Positions 14,441 to 23,087 of a stretch of 31,242 nucleotides of DNA are shown here, piece after piece (the stretch's first letter is position 1; every line of letters begins with the position of its first letter). Source of the stretch: JAABSP01 sp011390135 (GTDB lineage: Bacteria; Desulfobacterota; Desulfobacteria; Desulfobacterales; JAABSP01). The DNA is taken from positions 1 through 31,242 of the forward strand of contig JAABSZ010000019.1 of assembly GCA_011390135.1 (NCBI GenBank), in the 5' to 3' direction. A program made the position numbers and the translations under genes. The notes beneath the pieces were generated by a model. The model was not told where the DNA came from, did no database searches, and saw nothing but the letters and a program-made list of their open reading frames with translations.

Positions 14441-15382
14441 ATGAATAAACTCGCAATTTTTTCAGGAAATTCAAATCCGGAGCTAACCCGGAAAATCTGT
14501 TCCTACCTGGACCTGCCAATGGCCGGGGCCAAGGTGACGCGGTTCAGTGACGGCGAGGTCCAGATCGAGATCGACGAGAATGTCCGGCTGCGGGACATCT
14601 TTGTGCTGCAGTCCACCTGCGCGCCGGTCAATGAGAATCTCGTGGAGCTGCTGCTGATGCTCGATGCGGTGAAGCGCTCCTCGGCCAGCCGGGTGACTGC
14701 GGTCATCCCCTACTTCGGCTACGCCCGACAGGACAAGAAGGTTGCCCCCCGGGTTCCCTTGAGCGCGAAGCTGGTGGCCAACATGATCACCCTTGCCGGG
14801 GCAAACCGGGTCATCACCATGGATCTCCATGCGGGCCAGATCCAGGGCTTTTTCGATATCCCGGTGGACAACCTCTTCGGAACCCCGGTCTTTCTCCGGT
14901 ATGTCCGGAAGAATTTCGACAACAACCACCTGGTCATCGTCTCTCCGGACGCCGGGGGTGTCGAGCGCGCCCGGGCCTATGCCAAACGGATCGACGCGGG
15001 CCTTGCCATCATCGACAAACGCCGGGATGCTCCCAACAAGGCCAAGGCCATGGCCGTCATCGGCGATGTCAAGGACAAGGTGGCCATCATCCTGGATGAC
15101 ATGGCCGATACCGCGGGAACCCTGACCGAGGCCGCGGCCGCTATCATGAAGAAGGGGGCAAAAGAGGTTCACGGGATGTGCTCCCATGCGGTGCTTTCGG
15201 GTCCGGCCGTGGACAGGATCATCACTTCCCCCCTTTCGAGCCTTGTGGTCACCGACACCATCCCCCTGCATCAGAAGGCCCGGGAGAGCGGCAAGATCGT
15301 GGTCCTCTCCATTGCGGAGCTGGTGGGGGAGGCCATCATCCGCAGCCACCGGGGAGACTCGGTGACATCGCTTTTCGAATAG
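14441..15382 (+). CDS. prs: Ribose-phosphate pyrophosphokinase (PRPP synthase)
   Basis: 313 residues, normal length. It makes PRPP from ribose 5-phosphate and ATP for nucleotide, histidine and NAD synthesis. Seen: the N-terminal IFSGNSNPEL, the flexible-loop region YFGYARQDKK, the divalent metal and ATP region ITMDLHAGQIQGFF, the SPDAGGVERAR stretch, and the PRPP-binding loop DDMADTAGT. The N-terminus matches the family well, so the ATG at 14441 is right, but no Shine-Dalgarno sequence is visible and the ATG overlaps a chance TATAAT. RpiB at 30220-30678 supplies its substrate by another route. It stands 67 bases after the tRNA-Gln gene. Confidence 0.97.
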   Translation: MNKLAIFSGNSNPELTRKICSYLDLPMAGAKVTRFSDGEVQIEIDENVRLRDIFVLQSTCAPVNENLVELLLMLDAVKRSSASRVTAVIPYFGYARQDKKVAPRVPLSAKLVANMITLAGANRVITMDLHAGQIQGFFDIPVDNLFGTPVFLRYVRKNFDNNHLVIVSPDAGGVERARAYAKRIDAGLAIIDKRRDAPNKAKAMAVIGDVKDKVAIILDDMADTAGTLTEAAAAIMKKGAKEVHGMCSHAVLSGPAVDRIITSPLSSLVVTDTIPLHQKARESGKIVVLSIAELVGEAIIRSHRGDSVTSLFE

Positions 15383-15437
15383 AAAAAATGGCGGATCGAG
15401 CATCGGCCGCCTAACCATCTTTTAAGGAGGAACTTTC

Positions 15438-16109
15438 TTGGAACTGATTGAACTGAAAGCCAAAAGCAGAACCGCGACCGGCAACGGACCGGCCCGGGTT
15501 CTGCGGACTGAGGGTCGAATTCCCGCGGTAATCTATGGCCCGGATACCCCATCGACCCCCCTCTCCGTTGAGGTCATCGCCCTGGAGAAGGTGTTGAAAA
15601 AAGGGGGCATACAGGCCCTGATCAATCTCGTCATGGAAGACGGCGCGGGCACAGGCCCAAAAACGGTCATGTTGAAGGAACTACAGACGGACCCGCTCTC
15701 CAATTTTTTTGTCCATGCCGACTTCTACGAGATCTCAATGGATCGGAAGATCACCGCCAGCGTTCCGATTATCACGACCGGCGAATCGATAGGTGTGGAG
15801 CGGGGCGGAATCCTCCAGATCGTCCGAAGAGATCTGGATGTCTCCTGCTTTCCCAACAAGATCCCCGAATCCTTTGAGCTGGATATCTCGGGGCTTGACA
15901 TAGGCGATGCCATCCATGTGGGAGAGATCCCCGTGGAGGAGGGCATCGAGATCCTGGCCGAGAAAGAGTTCACCGTTGTGACGGTGGCAACCCCCATGAG
16001 GGAGGAGGAGCCCGAGGTCGAGGAAGAAGAGGCAGAGGAGCTGGGTGAGGGTGCCGAAGGCGAGGCCGAGGGAGAGGCCGAAGCCTCCGAAGTGAAGCCG
16101 GGTGAATAA
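15438..16109 (+). CDS. rplY: 50S ribosomal protein L25, CTC type
   Basis: 223 residues; binds 5S rRNA in the large ribosomal subunit. The N-terminal L25 domain (LKAKSRTATGNGPARVLRTEGRIPAVIYG) is followed by the CTC/TL5 beta-barrel domain (about 100-185), and then an acidic tail of about 35 residues rich in Glu, Ala and Gly. The start is TTG at 15438, decided by a perfect AAGGAGG at 15424-15430; no in-frame ATG gives the conserved N-terminus. The stop codon lies inside a 12-bp tandem repeat. It is located between prs and pth, its usual neighbours. Confidence 0.95.
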   Translation: MELIELKAKSRTATGNGPARVLRTEGRIPAVIYGPDTPSTPLSVEVIALEKVLKKGGIQALINLVMEDGAGTGPKTVMLKELQTDPLSNFFVHADFYEISMDRKITASVPIITTGESIGVERGGILQIVRRDLDVSCFPNKIPESFELDISGLDIGDAIHVGEIPVEEGIEILAEKEFTVVTVATPMREEEPEVEEEEAEELGEGAEGEAEGEAEASEVKPGE

Positions 16110-16145
16110 CCGGGTGAATAATCGGGTCGATAATCGGGTGAATCA
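16098..16145 (+). repeat. Four 12-bp tandem units across the rplY stop codon
   Basis: Units start at 16098, 16110, 16122 and 16134: CCGGGTGAATAA twice, TCGGGTCGATAA, TCGGGTGAATCA. The rplY stop TAA (16107-16109) is the end of unit one, and since 12 is a multiple of 3, units two and three repeat an in-frame TAA. Confidence 0.9.
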
Positions 16146-16175
16146 TCCGCATAAAGCCGAACAAAAACCGCACCA

Positions 16176-16766
16176 ATGGCTTCCGGAATAGTGAGGCTGG
16201 CGGCGGGGCTGGGAAATCCGGGCCCAGCATATGAGAGAACACGCCACAACATCGGCTTCATGCTGGTTGACAGGCTGGCGGATGAATATTCCATCCCCTT
16301 GAATGAAAAGAAGCGTTTCGACGCGATCATGGGACGGGGAAGGATCGAAGGTGTCGAGACCCTGCTGGTCAAGCCCCTCTCCTTCATGAACAGAAGCGGG
16401 ATTCCGATCAGCCGGATCTCGCAGTATCACGGAATAAACAGCGAGGATCTCGTCATCGTCCATGATGACATCGACCTCGCCCTGGGAAGAATTCAAATCA
16501 AAGAGAAAGGAGGTCATGGCGGGCACAAAGGTGTAAGATCGGTCATGGACGCCTTCGGCAGCGGCGATTTCATTCGCCTGCGCATGGGCGTCGGGCGTTC
16601 CGAAACCGGAAAGGATGTCGCGGACCATGTCCTGGAGAAGTTCAAGCCCGATGAATTCGAACTTCTCGATACGGTCCTGGCCCGGTCCCGGGATGCCGCA
16701 GTGAGTATCCTTTGCAGGGGAGCAAAGGAGAGTATGAATCGGTTCAACCGAAAAAATGAACATTAA
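16176..16766 (+). CDS. pth: Peptidyl-tRNA hydrolase
   Basis: 196 residues, the standard bacterial Pth size. It releases peptides from prematurely dropped peptidyl-tRNA so that the tRNA can be reused. Seen: the N-terminal LAAGLGNPGPAYERTRHNIGF with catalytic His24, the MNRSG motif, VHDDIDLALGRIQIK, the glycine-rich GGHGGHKG and FIRLRMGVGR. The ATG at 16176 gives the expected N-terminus, but the ribosome site is poor. It follows rplY by 66 bases, most of them the tandem repeat array. rplY-pth is a widely conserved pair. Confidence 0.96.
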   Translation: MASGIVRLAAGLGNPGPAYERTRHNIGFMLVDRLADEYSIPLNEKKRFDAIMGRGRIEGVETLLVKPLSFMNRSGIPISRISQYHGINSEDLVIVHDDIDLALGRIQIKEKGGHGGHKGVRSVMDAFGSGDFIRLRMGVGRSETGKDVADHVLEKFKPDEFELLDTVLARSRDAAVSILCRGAKESMNRFNRKNEH

Positions 16767-16785
16767 CTTTTAGATGGAGGAAAGA

Positions 16786-18825
16786 ATGGAAATTTTCCTG
16801 GCTAATGTACCGTTCTATTGTACACTCGTCGGTATTGCAGGCGTCATCTTCGCCATCGCGCTGGCCCAGTCCGTAAAGAGTGCGCCGGCCGGAAACGAGA
16901 AGATGCAGGAGATCGCGAGCGCGATCCGTGAGGGCGCCATCGCCTACCTGAATCGGCAGCTCAAGAGCGTGGCGATTACCGGCGGCATCATCTTCGTCAT
17001 CATCTTCTACGGTCTCGGCACCTACCCCGCATTCGGCTTTCTGCTCGGTGCTGCAGCCTCCTACCTTGCGGGCTACATCGGGATGCGGGTCTCCGTCATC
17101 GCCAATGTCCGGACCGCAGAGGCCGCCAGAAAGGGGCTGGCCGCGGGCCTTAGCATGGCCTTCCGCGGTGGTGCCGTTACCGGCATGATCGTTGCCGGCC
17201 TGGGTCTGACCGCAGTGGCCGGTTATTACACCTTCCTGCTGAATAGCGCAGGCATGGGCGTCAGAGAGTCCGTCATCGCGCTGGTGGCCCTCGGCTTCGG
17301 CGGCAGCCTCATCTCCATCTTCGCCCGTCTCGGCGGCGGTATCTTCACCAAGGGTGCGGATGTCGGTGCTGACCTGGTGGGTAAGGTCGAGGCAGGCATC
17401 CCCGAGGATGACCCGAGAAACCCCGCAACCATCGCGGACAACGTGGGCGACAACGTGGGTGACTGCGCCGGCATGGCCGCAGACCTGTTCGAGACCTATG
17501 CCGTGACGGCCGTTGCCGCAATGCTTCTGGGCAACCTGCTCTTCCCGGATGTCCAGATCGCCACCGAATTCCCGCTGATTCTGGGCGCCATCTCCATCGT
17601 CGCCTCCATGATCGCGACCTTCTTTGTCCGTCTGGGCAACAAGAGCGAATACATCATGGGCGCGCTCTACAAGGGGATGTTCGGCTCCTGCATCATCTCT
17701 GCAATCGCTTTCTATTATGCCACCAAGTATACGATGGTGGGTCTGGGTGACCTCACCTCCATCAACATATACTATGCAACCCTGGTCGGTCTGGCGCTCA
17801 CAGCGATCATCGTAGTCATCACCGAGTATTACACCGGCATCTATGCCCCGGTGAAGAGCATCGCAGATGCCTCCACCACGGGTCACGGAACCAACATTAT
17901 CGCGGGTCTGGCCGTCTCCATGCAGGCCACCGCGGCTCCGGTCATCGTGATCTGTATTTCGATTCTGGTCGCCTTCCACTATGCGGGTCTCTATGGCATT
18001 GCAATGGCAGCCATGTCCATGCTCTCCATGACCGGTATGGTCATCGCGATCGACGCCTACGGCCCCATCACCGACAACGCGGGTGGTATTGCCGAGATGG
18101 CCAATATGGATGATAGCGTGCGTGCCGTCACCGATCCCCTGGATGCGGTCGGCAACACCACCAAGGCCGTCACCAAGGGTTACGCGATCGGCTCGGCCGG
18201 TCTTGCAGCTCTGGTGCTCTTTGCCTCCTATGTGCAGGAGTTCGTGCTACACGGCGCAGATCAGGCCATCCGGTTCGATCTGGGCGATGTGAACGTGATC
18301 GTCGGCCTTTTCATCGGCGGTCTGCTTCCCTACCTCTTCGCCTCCATCGCGATGAAGGCGGTCGGCAATGCCGGCGGCGCGGTCGTGGACGAGGTGCGCC
18401 GGCAGTTCCGTGAGATCCCCGGCATCATGGAGGGAACCGCAAAGCCCGATTACGCGGCCTGCGTTGACATCGTGACCAAGTTCGCACTCAAAGAGATGAT
18501 GATTCCCGCACTCCTGCCCGTGATCGCCCCGATCCTGATCGGCGTGTTCCTGGGCAAAGTGGCCCTGGGCGGCATGCTCATCGGCTCCATCGTCACCGGT
18601 ATCTTCGTGGCCATCTCCATGACCACAGGCGGCGCGGCATGGGACAACGCGAAGAAGTACATCGAGGACGGACATCTGGGCGGCAAGGGCTCCGAGGCGC
18701 ATAAAGCGGCCGTCACCGGCGACACCGTCGGCGACCCCTACAAAGATACAGCCGGCCCTGCGATCAACCCGATGATCAAGATCCTCAACGTGGTTGCCCT
18801 GCTGATGGTGCCCTTCCTGATGTAA
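16786..18825 (+). CDS. hppA: K+-independent, H+-pumping membrane pyrophosphatase
   Basis: 679 residues, many hydrophobic helices. It hydrolyses pyrophosphate and pumps H+ across the cytoplasmic membrane, recovering energy from PPi made by sulfate activation and biosynthesis. Seen: the acidic loop KGADVGADLVGKVEAGIPEDDPRNPATIADNVGDNV broken here into its key motifs GADVGADL and DNVGDNVGDCAG, the NAGGIAEM and DAVGNTTKAVTKGYAIGSA region, and the C-terminal GDTVGDPYKDTAGPAINP. The Lys and Thr in NTTKAVT occupy the positions that distinguish K+-independent H+ pumps (K+-dependent forms have Ala there). The ATG at 16786 sits 5 bases after GGAGG; an in-frame ATG at 16774 is itself part of that site. 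A strong terminator follows. Confidence 0.96.
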   Translation: MEIFLANVPFYCTLVGIAGVIFAIALAQSVKSAPAGNEKMQEIASAIREGAIAYLNRQLKSVAITGGIIFVIIFYGLGTYPAFGFLLGAAASYLAGYIGMRVSVIANVRTAEAARKGLAAGLSMAFRGGAVTGMIVAGLGLTAVAGYYTFLLNSAGMGVRESVIALVALGFGGSLISIFARLGGGIFTKGADVGADLVGKVEAGIPEDDPRNPATIADNVGDNVGDCAGMAADLFETYAVTAVAAMLLGNLLFPDVQIATEFPLILGAISIVASMIATFFVRLGNKSEYIMGALYKGMFGSCIISAIAFYYATKYTMVGLGDLTSINIYYATLVGLALTAIIVVITEYYTGIYAPVKSIADASTTGHGTNIIAGLAVSMQATAAPVIVICISILVAFHYAGLYGIAMAAMSMLSMTGMVIAIDAYGPITDNAGGIAEMANMDDSVRAVTDPLDAVGNTTKAVTKGYAIGSAGLAALVLFASYVQEFVLHGADQAIRFDLGDVNVIVGLFIGGLLPYLFASIAMKAVGNAGGAVVDEVRRQFREIPGIMEGTAKPDYAACVDIVTKFALKEMMIPALLPVIAPILIGVFLGKVALGGMLIGSIVTGIFVAISMTTGGAAWDNAKKYIEDGHLGGKGSEAHKAAVTGDTVGDPYKDTAGPAINPMIKILNVVALLMVPFLM

Positions 18826-18881
18826 TCATCGGAAAGCTTTACCGTCAGTCTGAGATTCTGCACCATAGCGGAATCTAAAAC

Positions 18882-18930
18882 AAAAAGGATCGGTGCTGGT
18901 CAGTTCGGCATCGATCCTTTTTTTATTTTT
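18882..18930 (+). terminator. Strong terminator after hppA
   Basis: Bases 18882-18896 pair with 18908-18922: a 15-bp stem with one G-U pair and an 11-base loop, ending in the T-run 18918-18924 and continuing T-rich. Because A and T runs flank the stem symmetrically it could work in both directions. Confidence 0.88.
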
Positions 18931-18932
18931 TA

Positions 18933-18972
18933 ATTCCCGGTTTTTTATTCCCCGGTTTAATTCCCCGATTGC
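18933..18972 (+). repeat. Degenerate 13- to 14-bp tandem repeat upstream of carD
   Basis: ATTCCCGG/ATTCCCCGG/ATTCCCCG occur at about 18933, 18947 and 18960. On the minus strand they read CGGGGAATTAAA, CCGGGGAATAA and CCGGGAATT, close to the rplY array unit. Confidence 0.55.
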
Positions 18973-18975
18973 ATA

Positions 18976-19004
18976 TTGATTGTTTCTCCGTGGTATGATA
19001 TAAC
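18976..19004 (+). promoter_or_regulatory. Candidate promoter of the carD-like gene
   Basis: TTGATT (18976-18981), a 17-base spacer and TATAAC (18999-19004), about 65 bases before the ATG. TATGAT at 18994 preceded by TGG is an alternative extended -10. Confidence 0.45.
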
Positions 19005-19076
19005 AGAATTATCGGTAGTTTTTATCGAAAAATTAATCTGTTTTTTCCGGCATTACTCACCGAATTTGGGGAAGCA

Positions 19077-19610
19077 ATGAGCCAGAAAAAGGGGAAGGAA
19101 AATTTGGGAAAATGTAGATCAGAAAAGTTCAAAGTCGGGGATCTGGCCGTCTATCCCGCGCATGGGGTCGGGCGGATCGATGCCATCGAGAGCAAGGAGA
19201 TCAATGGGGTGAGCCACGATTTCTACATGATGAAGGTCCTGGAGAACGAGATGCTGATCATGATCCCCACCGCAAATGTCGATTCCGTGGGCCTGCGCGA
19301 GATCATCGATGAATCGGATATTCCCAAAATCTTCGATATAATGAAGAACCAGAACAACGGCTCCGGAGACAATCAGACCTGGAACCGCCGCTATCGGGAG
19401 TATATGGACAAGATCAAGACCGGCTCTCTTTTTGATGTGGCCGAGGTCTTCCGGGATCTTTTCATGCTCAAGCTCAACAAGGATCTCTCCTTTGGGGAGC
19501 GCAAACTCTACGATACGGCCCAGGCTCTTCTTGTCAGCGAACTCTCCACCGCCAGGAACACCGATGATCAGAGCGTTCTTCAGGAGATCGAATCGATCTT
19601 TGACCGTTAG
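19077..19610 (+). CDS. CarD/CdnL-family RNA polymerase-binding regulator
   Basis: 177 residues. The N-terminal CarD/TRCF RNA-polymerase-interaction domain is clear: FKVGDLAVYPAHGVGRIDAIE, then the strand DFYMMKVLENEMLIMIPTANVDSVGLRE. The C-terminal part is helical (about 95-175), with WNRRYREYMDKIKTGS and SFGERKLYDTAQALL, as in CdnL proteins that stabilise the open promoter complex and raise transcription of growth genes such as rRNA operons. It lacks the HMGA-like tail of Myxococcus CarD, so it is the CdnL type. The gene is 33 bases ahead of the RluD-like gene, probably one transcript. Confidence 0.93.
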   Translation: MSQKKGKENLGKCRSEKFKVGDLAVYPAHGVGRIDAIESKEINGVSHDFYMMKVLENEMLIMIPTANVDSVGLREIIDESDIPKIFDIMKNQNNGSGDNQTWNRRYREYMDKIKTGSLFDVAEVFRDLFMLKLNKDLSFGERKLYDTAQALLVSELSTARNTDDQSVLQEIESIFDR

Positions 19611-19643
19611 CGCGGCATCATAACAGAGACCTCTCTTCCTGCC

Positions 19644-20615
19644 ATGCTCCCCAGCGAAGGCCGCCTCTTCACCATTCCCGCCGATCCGGACCATATGGGC
19701 AGGAGAACCGATCTTGTCGTTGCCGAAAAGATCAGCGACTGTTCCCGTTCCATTGCTGCGGATCTGATTCGAGCGGGAATGATAAAGATCTGCGGGGCCG
19801 TCAAAAAACCGGGCTACCGGCTCAAGGCAGAAGATGAGATCAAAGGATTCATTCCCGCGCCGACGCCCCTGAACCTGCAGCCCGAGCCCATCGACTTCAA
19901 AATCCTCCATGAAGACAGCGATCTGATCGTTTTAGACAAACCTGCGGGGCTGGTGGTCCATCCGGCCGCGGGACATACATCGGGAACGCTTGTCAATGCG
20001 CTTCTCTACCACTGCGATGATCTGGCCGGCATCGGGGGCAAAGAGCGGCCCGGCATTGTCCACCGTCTGGACAAGGATACCTCCGGGCTGATAATGGCGG
20101 CCAAAAACGACGCCGCGCACCAGCACCTGTCGGAACAGTTCAAATCCCGATCCATCGAAAAAAGGTATCTGGCGCTGGTCTATGGAGAGATGGCGGCCCA
20201 ATCCGGAGAGATCTCCTTTCCCATCGGAAGAGACCCCAATGACCGGAAGCGGATGTGGATCGACACTCCCTCCGGCAAACCGGCACGGAGCCGTTGGAAG
20301 GTGCGGGAACAGTATGAGGGGGCGAGCCTGCTGGAGGTTCTGTTGATGACCGGAAGAACCCATCAGATCCGGGTGCATCTCTGTGCCGTGGGGCATCCGA
20401 TCATCGGTGATCCGCTCTACAACCGGAACCGGCCCGGAGGTCGCTTTTCAAAAACGATTTCTGACCGGCTCAAGGGGATCACCAGACAGATGCTCCACGC
20501 CTGGAAGCTCCGCTTTCTCCATCCGGCAACCGGAGCGCCGCTCTCCTGTGTATCCCCGCCCCCACCGGATATGGAAGACCTTCTCCGTCTCCTGAAAAGA
20601 GAAGCCCGGCATTAG
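19644..20615 (+). CDS. RluD-like 23S rRNA pseudouridine synthase
   Basis: 323 residues. An N-terminal S4 RNA-binding domain (about 18-75) precedes the RluA-family catalytic domain with HRLDKDTSGLI, whose Asp143 is the catalytic residue, and TGRTHQIRVHL, the second family signature. Such enzymes isomerise uridines in 23S rRNA; the S4-plus-RluA architecture is that of RluD or RluC. The ATG at 19644 has no clear ribosome site; a later ATG (residue 18) just before the S4 domain is possible. It ends head-to-head with the minus-strand kinase, 56 bases away, and no convincing terminator is visible between them. Confidence 0.92.
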   Translation: MLPSEGRLFTIPADPDHMGRRTDLVVAEKISDCSRSIAADLIRAGMIKICGAVKKPGYRLKAEDEIKGFIPAPTPLNLQPEPIDFKILHEDSDLIVLDKPAGLVVHPAAGHTSGTLVNALLYHCDDLAGIGGKERPGIVHRLDKDTSGLIMAAKNDAAHQHLSEQFKSRSIEKRYLALVYGEMAAQSGEISFPIGRDPNDRKRMWIDTPSGKPARSRWKVREQYEGASLLEVLLMTGRTHQIRVHLCAVGHPIIGDPLYNRNRPGGRFSKTISDRLKGITRQMLHAWKLRFLHPATGAPLSCVSPPPPDMEDLLRLLKREARH

Positions 20616-20671
20616 ATCAGCAATGCAGGGCCTCATCGGAGCAAAAATACCATCAGCAGATTTTGGAAATT

Positions 20672-21847
20672 CTACATCGACGCCTTTTCGATATCGATGA
20701 TCTTGTTCTCTCCGTCATAATCTTTTCGCACGTATGTGGTAATTCCCATCAGCTTCTTTGTGATCCCGCCGATCCGGTTGACCTGACGCAGTATGCCTTT
20801 GACCTTGTTATAATGCCGATCCTCTTTGCCGATCTCCATCAACATCAGCTCGCAGTAGCCGCTGATGGCCTGAAGGGGCTGATTGATCTCATGGCAGACC
20901 GCACCTGCGATCTCGATGATGCTTTGAAACTTCTCCTTCTTCAACTGATCATCTTCCATCTGCTTGTGCTCGATCGCGATGGCATAGATCATTGCCAGCC
21001 GATCCATGAGAAGCCGATCGGTCTGATCGTAATCCTGCCCCGGCCGCTCCACATTGATCCGACCGACGCACCGGGTCTCGATTCGGGTGCAGGCCGGCAC
21101 CGACAGGCGATAAGCGGGTGTACCGTTTCCGTCTGCCTCTTTGCCCGGCCCATGTTCCCCTCTGGCGGGAGCATCTTTGGCTGCCGGAATGAATTCCCCG
21201 GTCTCCGGCTGGACATATTCCACAGATCCGTATCGGCTTAGGGTCAACTCCCTTGCATAGTGCAAGACAATGGCGCTGATGGCCTCGATGGAGTCCGAAG
21301 AGAGAATCGCCTCAGCCAGCTCCGCAATCGCGGTGTTGACATCCGATTCCCGTTTCAGTGCCTGCTCTGCCTTCTTACGGCCTGTGATATCCCTTGAGAC
21401 CACGACCGCGTGGGTGACGCGGCCTTTTTCCCAATAGGGGGAATAGATCACATGGAAGCAACGGCGAAGCCCCTGGAATTCGAACCATCCCTCGTAGTTG
21501 GCCACCTCTCCGGTAAAGCATCTGTCCAGATAGTCACGGATGACGGAATTGAAAATCCACTCTCCCCAGACATCGGCCACCGTCGAACCGATAATCTTTG
21601 CCCGGGATTTTTTGTGGGCCTGGCAGTAGGGATCATTGACCGCCTCATAGATGTAGTTTCGATCGATAAGGGTCATGAAGTCTCTGGAGTTGTTGGCAAT
21701 AAACTCATACTTCCGGTATGCATCCTCCAGAGACCGGTACTGGTCCGGATCGACAAGCTCCCCATAGGAGAATTCGGCTTGTCCAAGCCGCTTTTCAAGC
21801 ATATGTACCTGCATTTCCAGTTCCTTGTATGTCGGTTTTGATGGCAT
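20672..21847 (-). CDS. PAS-GAF-HisKA sensor protein lacking an ATPase domain
   Basis: 391 residues from ATG 21847; an in-frame TTG at 21892 has no ribosome site, while AGGG lies just before the ATG. A short N-terminal coiled coil (TYKELEMQVHMLEKRL) is followed by a PAS domain (about 45-160, ending VVVSRDITGRKKAEQAL), a GAF-like domain (about 175-290), and a HisKA dimerisation helix with the phosphoacceptor His in CHEINQPLQAISG. The protein then stops within about 60 residues: the N, G1 and G2 boxes of a HATPase_c domain are absent. It is soluble, with no membrane segment. It may be phosphorylated in trans, act as a dominant partner or relay, or be a degenerate kinase. It lies 96 bases downstream of dinB on the same strand. 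Confidence 0.85.
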   Translation of the reverse strand: MPSKPTYKELEMQVHMLEKRLGQAEFSYGELVDPDQYRSLEDAYRKYEFIANNSRDFMTLIDRNYIYEAVNDPYCQAHKKSRAKIIGSTVADVWGEWIFNSVIRDYLDRCFTGEVANYEGWFEFQGLRRCFHVIYSPYWEKGRVTHAVVVSRDITGRKKAEQALKRESDVNTAIAELAEAILSSDSIEAISAIVLHYARELTLSRYGSVEYVQPETGEFIPAAKDAPARGEHGPGKEADGNGTPAYRLSVPACTRIETRCVGRINVERPGQDYDQTDRLLMDRLAMIYAIAIEHKQMEDDQLKKEKFQSIIEIAGAVCHEINQPLQAISGYCELMLMEIGKEDRHYNKVKGILRQVNRIGGITKKLMGITTYVRKDYDGENKIIDIEKASM

Positions 21848-21943
21848 AGTCCCTGCACATTTTTCATTGTCTATAATACAGGTATAGCCCAAAAGGGAAA
21901 GGAAAACAATAGGATCGGAAATGTAATATCCGGTAGAAATATC

Positions 21944-23062
21944 CTACCCTGTCTCCCAGATCAGGGGGAGGGGAAGCTGTCTGCAGAAAGTTGAGGCGGT
22001 ATGCTCCTCCGCGAAATTGGAGAGGGTTATGCCCAGAAGGCGGACCTTTTTGGCGCCGGCATCGGTATGTTTCAGCAGGTTGCGGATCTGCGCCATTATG
22101 GCGTCGGCATCCGTGACGGGCGCGCCGAGCGTAATGCTTCGGGTGATGCATCTGAAATCGGCATATCGGATCTTCAGGGTGACGGTAGTTCCGGTGAACC
22201 CGTAGTTCCTGAGTGCGGCTTCGACCTTTTCTGACAGGCCCCGCAGGATTTCGAGCATCTCATCGATATCATCGATATCCTCGCCCAGCGTCACCTCCTT
22301 TCCCACCGATTTTCGAACCCGTTCCGGCTCAACGGGCCGTTCATCATGGCCGTGCGCGATGTCATGAAAATAAAGACCCGCCTTGCCGAAGACTCGATAG
22401 AGATCCTCCCTTGGCAATCGCTTCAGGTCCGCGCCCGTTCGGATATCCAAGTCATGCATCCGCCGCTCCGTCACCTTGCCGACGCCATAGAATCGGCCGA
22501 TGGGAAGCCGATCGATAAACGCGGCCCCAGCCTCCGGGGGAATGACCGTCAGCCCGTCCGGCTTATCGACATCCGAGGCGACCTTTGCCAGAAATTTATT
22601 GAAGGAGACCCCGGCCGACGCGGTCAGCCCGGTTATGTTGAAGATCCGGCTTCGGATCTCTCTTGCGATGGCCGTTGCATAGGGGATTCCCTTCTTGTTT
22701 TGGGTGACATCGAGATAGGCCTCGTCCAGAGAGAGGGGCTCCACAAGATCGGTATAGTCGAAAAAGATCTCCCGGATCTGCCCCGAGACCGCTTTGTAGA
22801 CATCGAATCGGGGGCGCAGGAATACCGCGTGGGGGCATCGACTATGGGCCCAGCGCGCGGGCATGGCCGAATGAATCCCGAATTTCCGGGCCTCATAGGA
22901 GCAGGCCGCGACCACTCCCCGGCCCTGGGGATCTCCGCCCACGATCACCGGCTTTCCCTTCAGCTCGGGCCGGTCCCGCTGCTCCACGGATGCATAGAAG
23001 GCATCCATGTCGATATGGATGATCTTCCGAAAGGTATCGATCTTGTCGGAATCCTCTTTCAT
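21944..23062 (-). CDS. dinB: DNA polymerase IV (Y-family)
   Basis: 372 residues from the ATG at 23062, chosen because the family N-terminus (RKIIHIDMDAFYASVEQRD) follows at once; the upstream open frame runs through repeats and is not family-like. Catalytic carboxylates are in DMDAFYASVE and LSLDEAYLDVT. The palm, thumb helix-hairpin-helix (GVGKVTERRMHDLDIRTGADL) and little finger (VRKSVGKEVTLGEDI) are all present. It ends LPLPLIWETG with no clear beta-clamp motif beyond QLPLPLI, which resembles the QLxLxL clamp-binding motif. It performs error-prone bypass of damaged template bases. No LexA box that I can recognise is seen upstream; a set of 11-bp repeats is. Confidence 0.95.
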   Translation of the reverse strand: MKEDSDKIDTFRKIIHIDMDAFYASVEQRDRPELKGKPVIVGGDPQGRGVVAACSYEARKFGIHSAMPARWAHSRCPHAVFLRPRFDVYKAVSGQIREIFFDYTDLVEPLSLDEAYLDVTQNKKGIPYATAIAREIRSRIFNITGLTASAGVSFNKFLAKVASDVDKPDGLTVIPPEAGAAFIDRLPIGRFYGVGKVTERRMHDLDIRTGADLKRLPREDLYRVFGKAGLYFHDIAHGHDERPVEPERVRKSVGKEVTLGEDIDDIDEMLEILRGLSEKVEAALRNYGFTGTTVTLKIRYADFRCITRSITLGAPVTDADAIMAQIRNLLKHTDAGAKKVRLLGITLSNFAEEHTASTFCRQLPLPLIWETG

Positions 23063-23087
23063 GACCGCTCCATATTCCCACCCGCGC

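Noticed and set aside
14430..14441. TATAAT as prs promoter
   Set aside because: It overlaps the prs ATG, so transcription would start inside the coding region, and no -35 box fits at 16-18 bases.
16744..17979. Long open frame (411 codons) opposite hppA
   Set aside because: It is rich in His, Asp, Gly and Arg with no domain pattern and mirrors the codon bias of hppA, which is certain. The same holds for long antisense frames at 28670-30241 (opposite glyA), 12458-13717 (opposite the protease and ispE) and 6281-7405 (opposite cooS).
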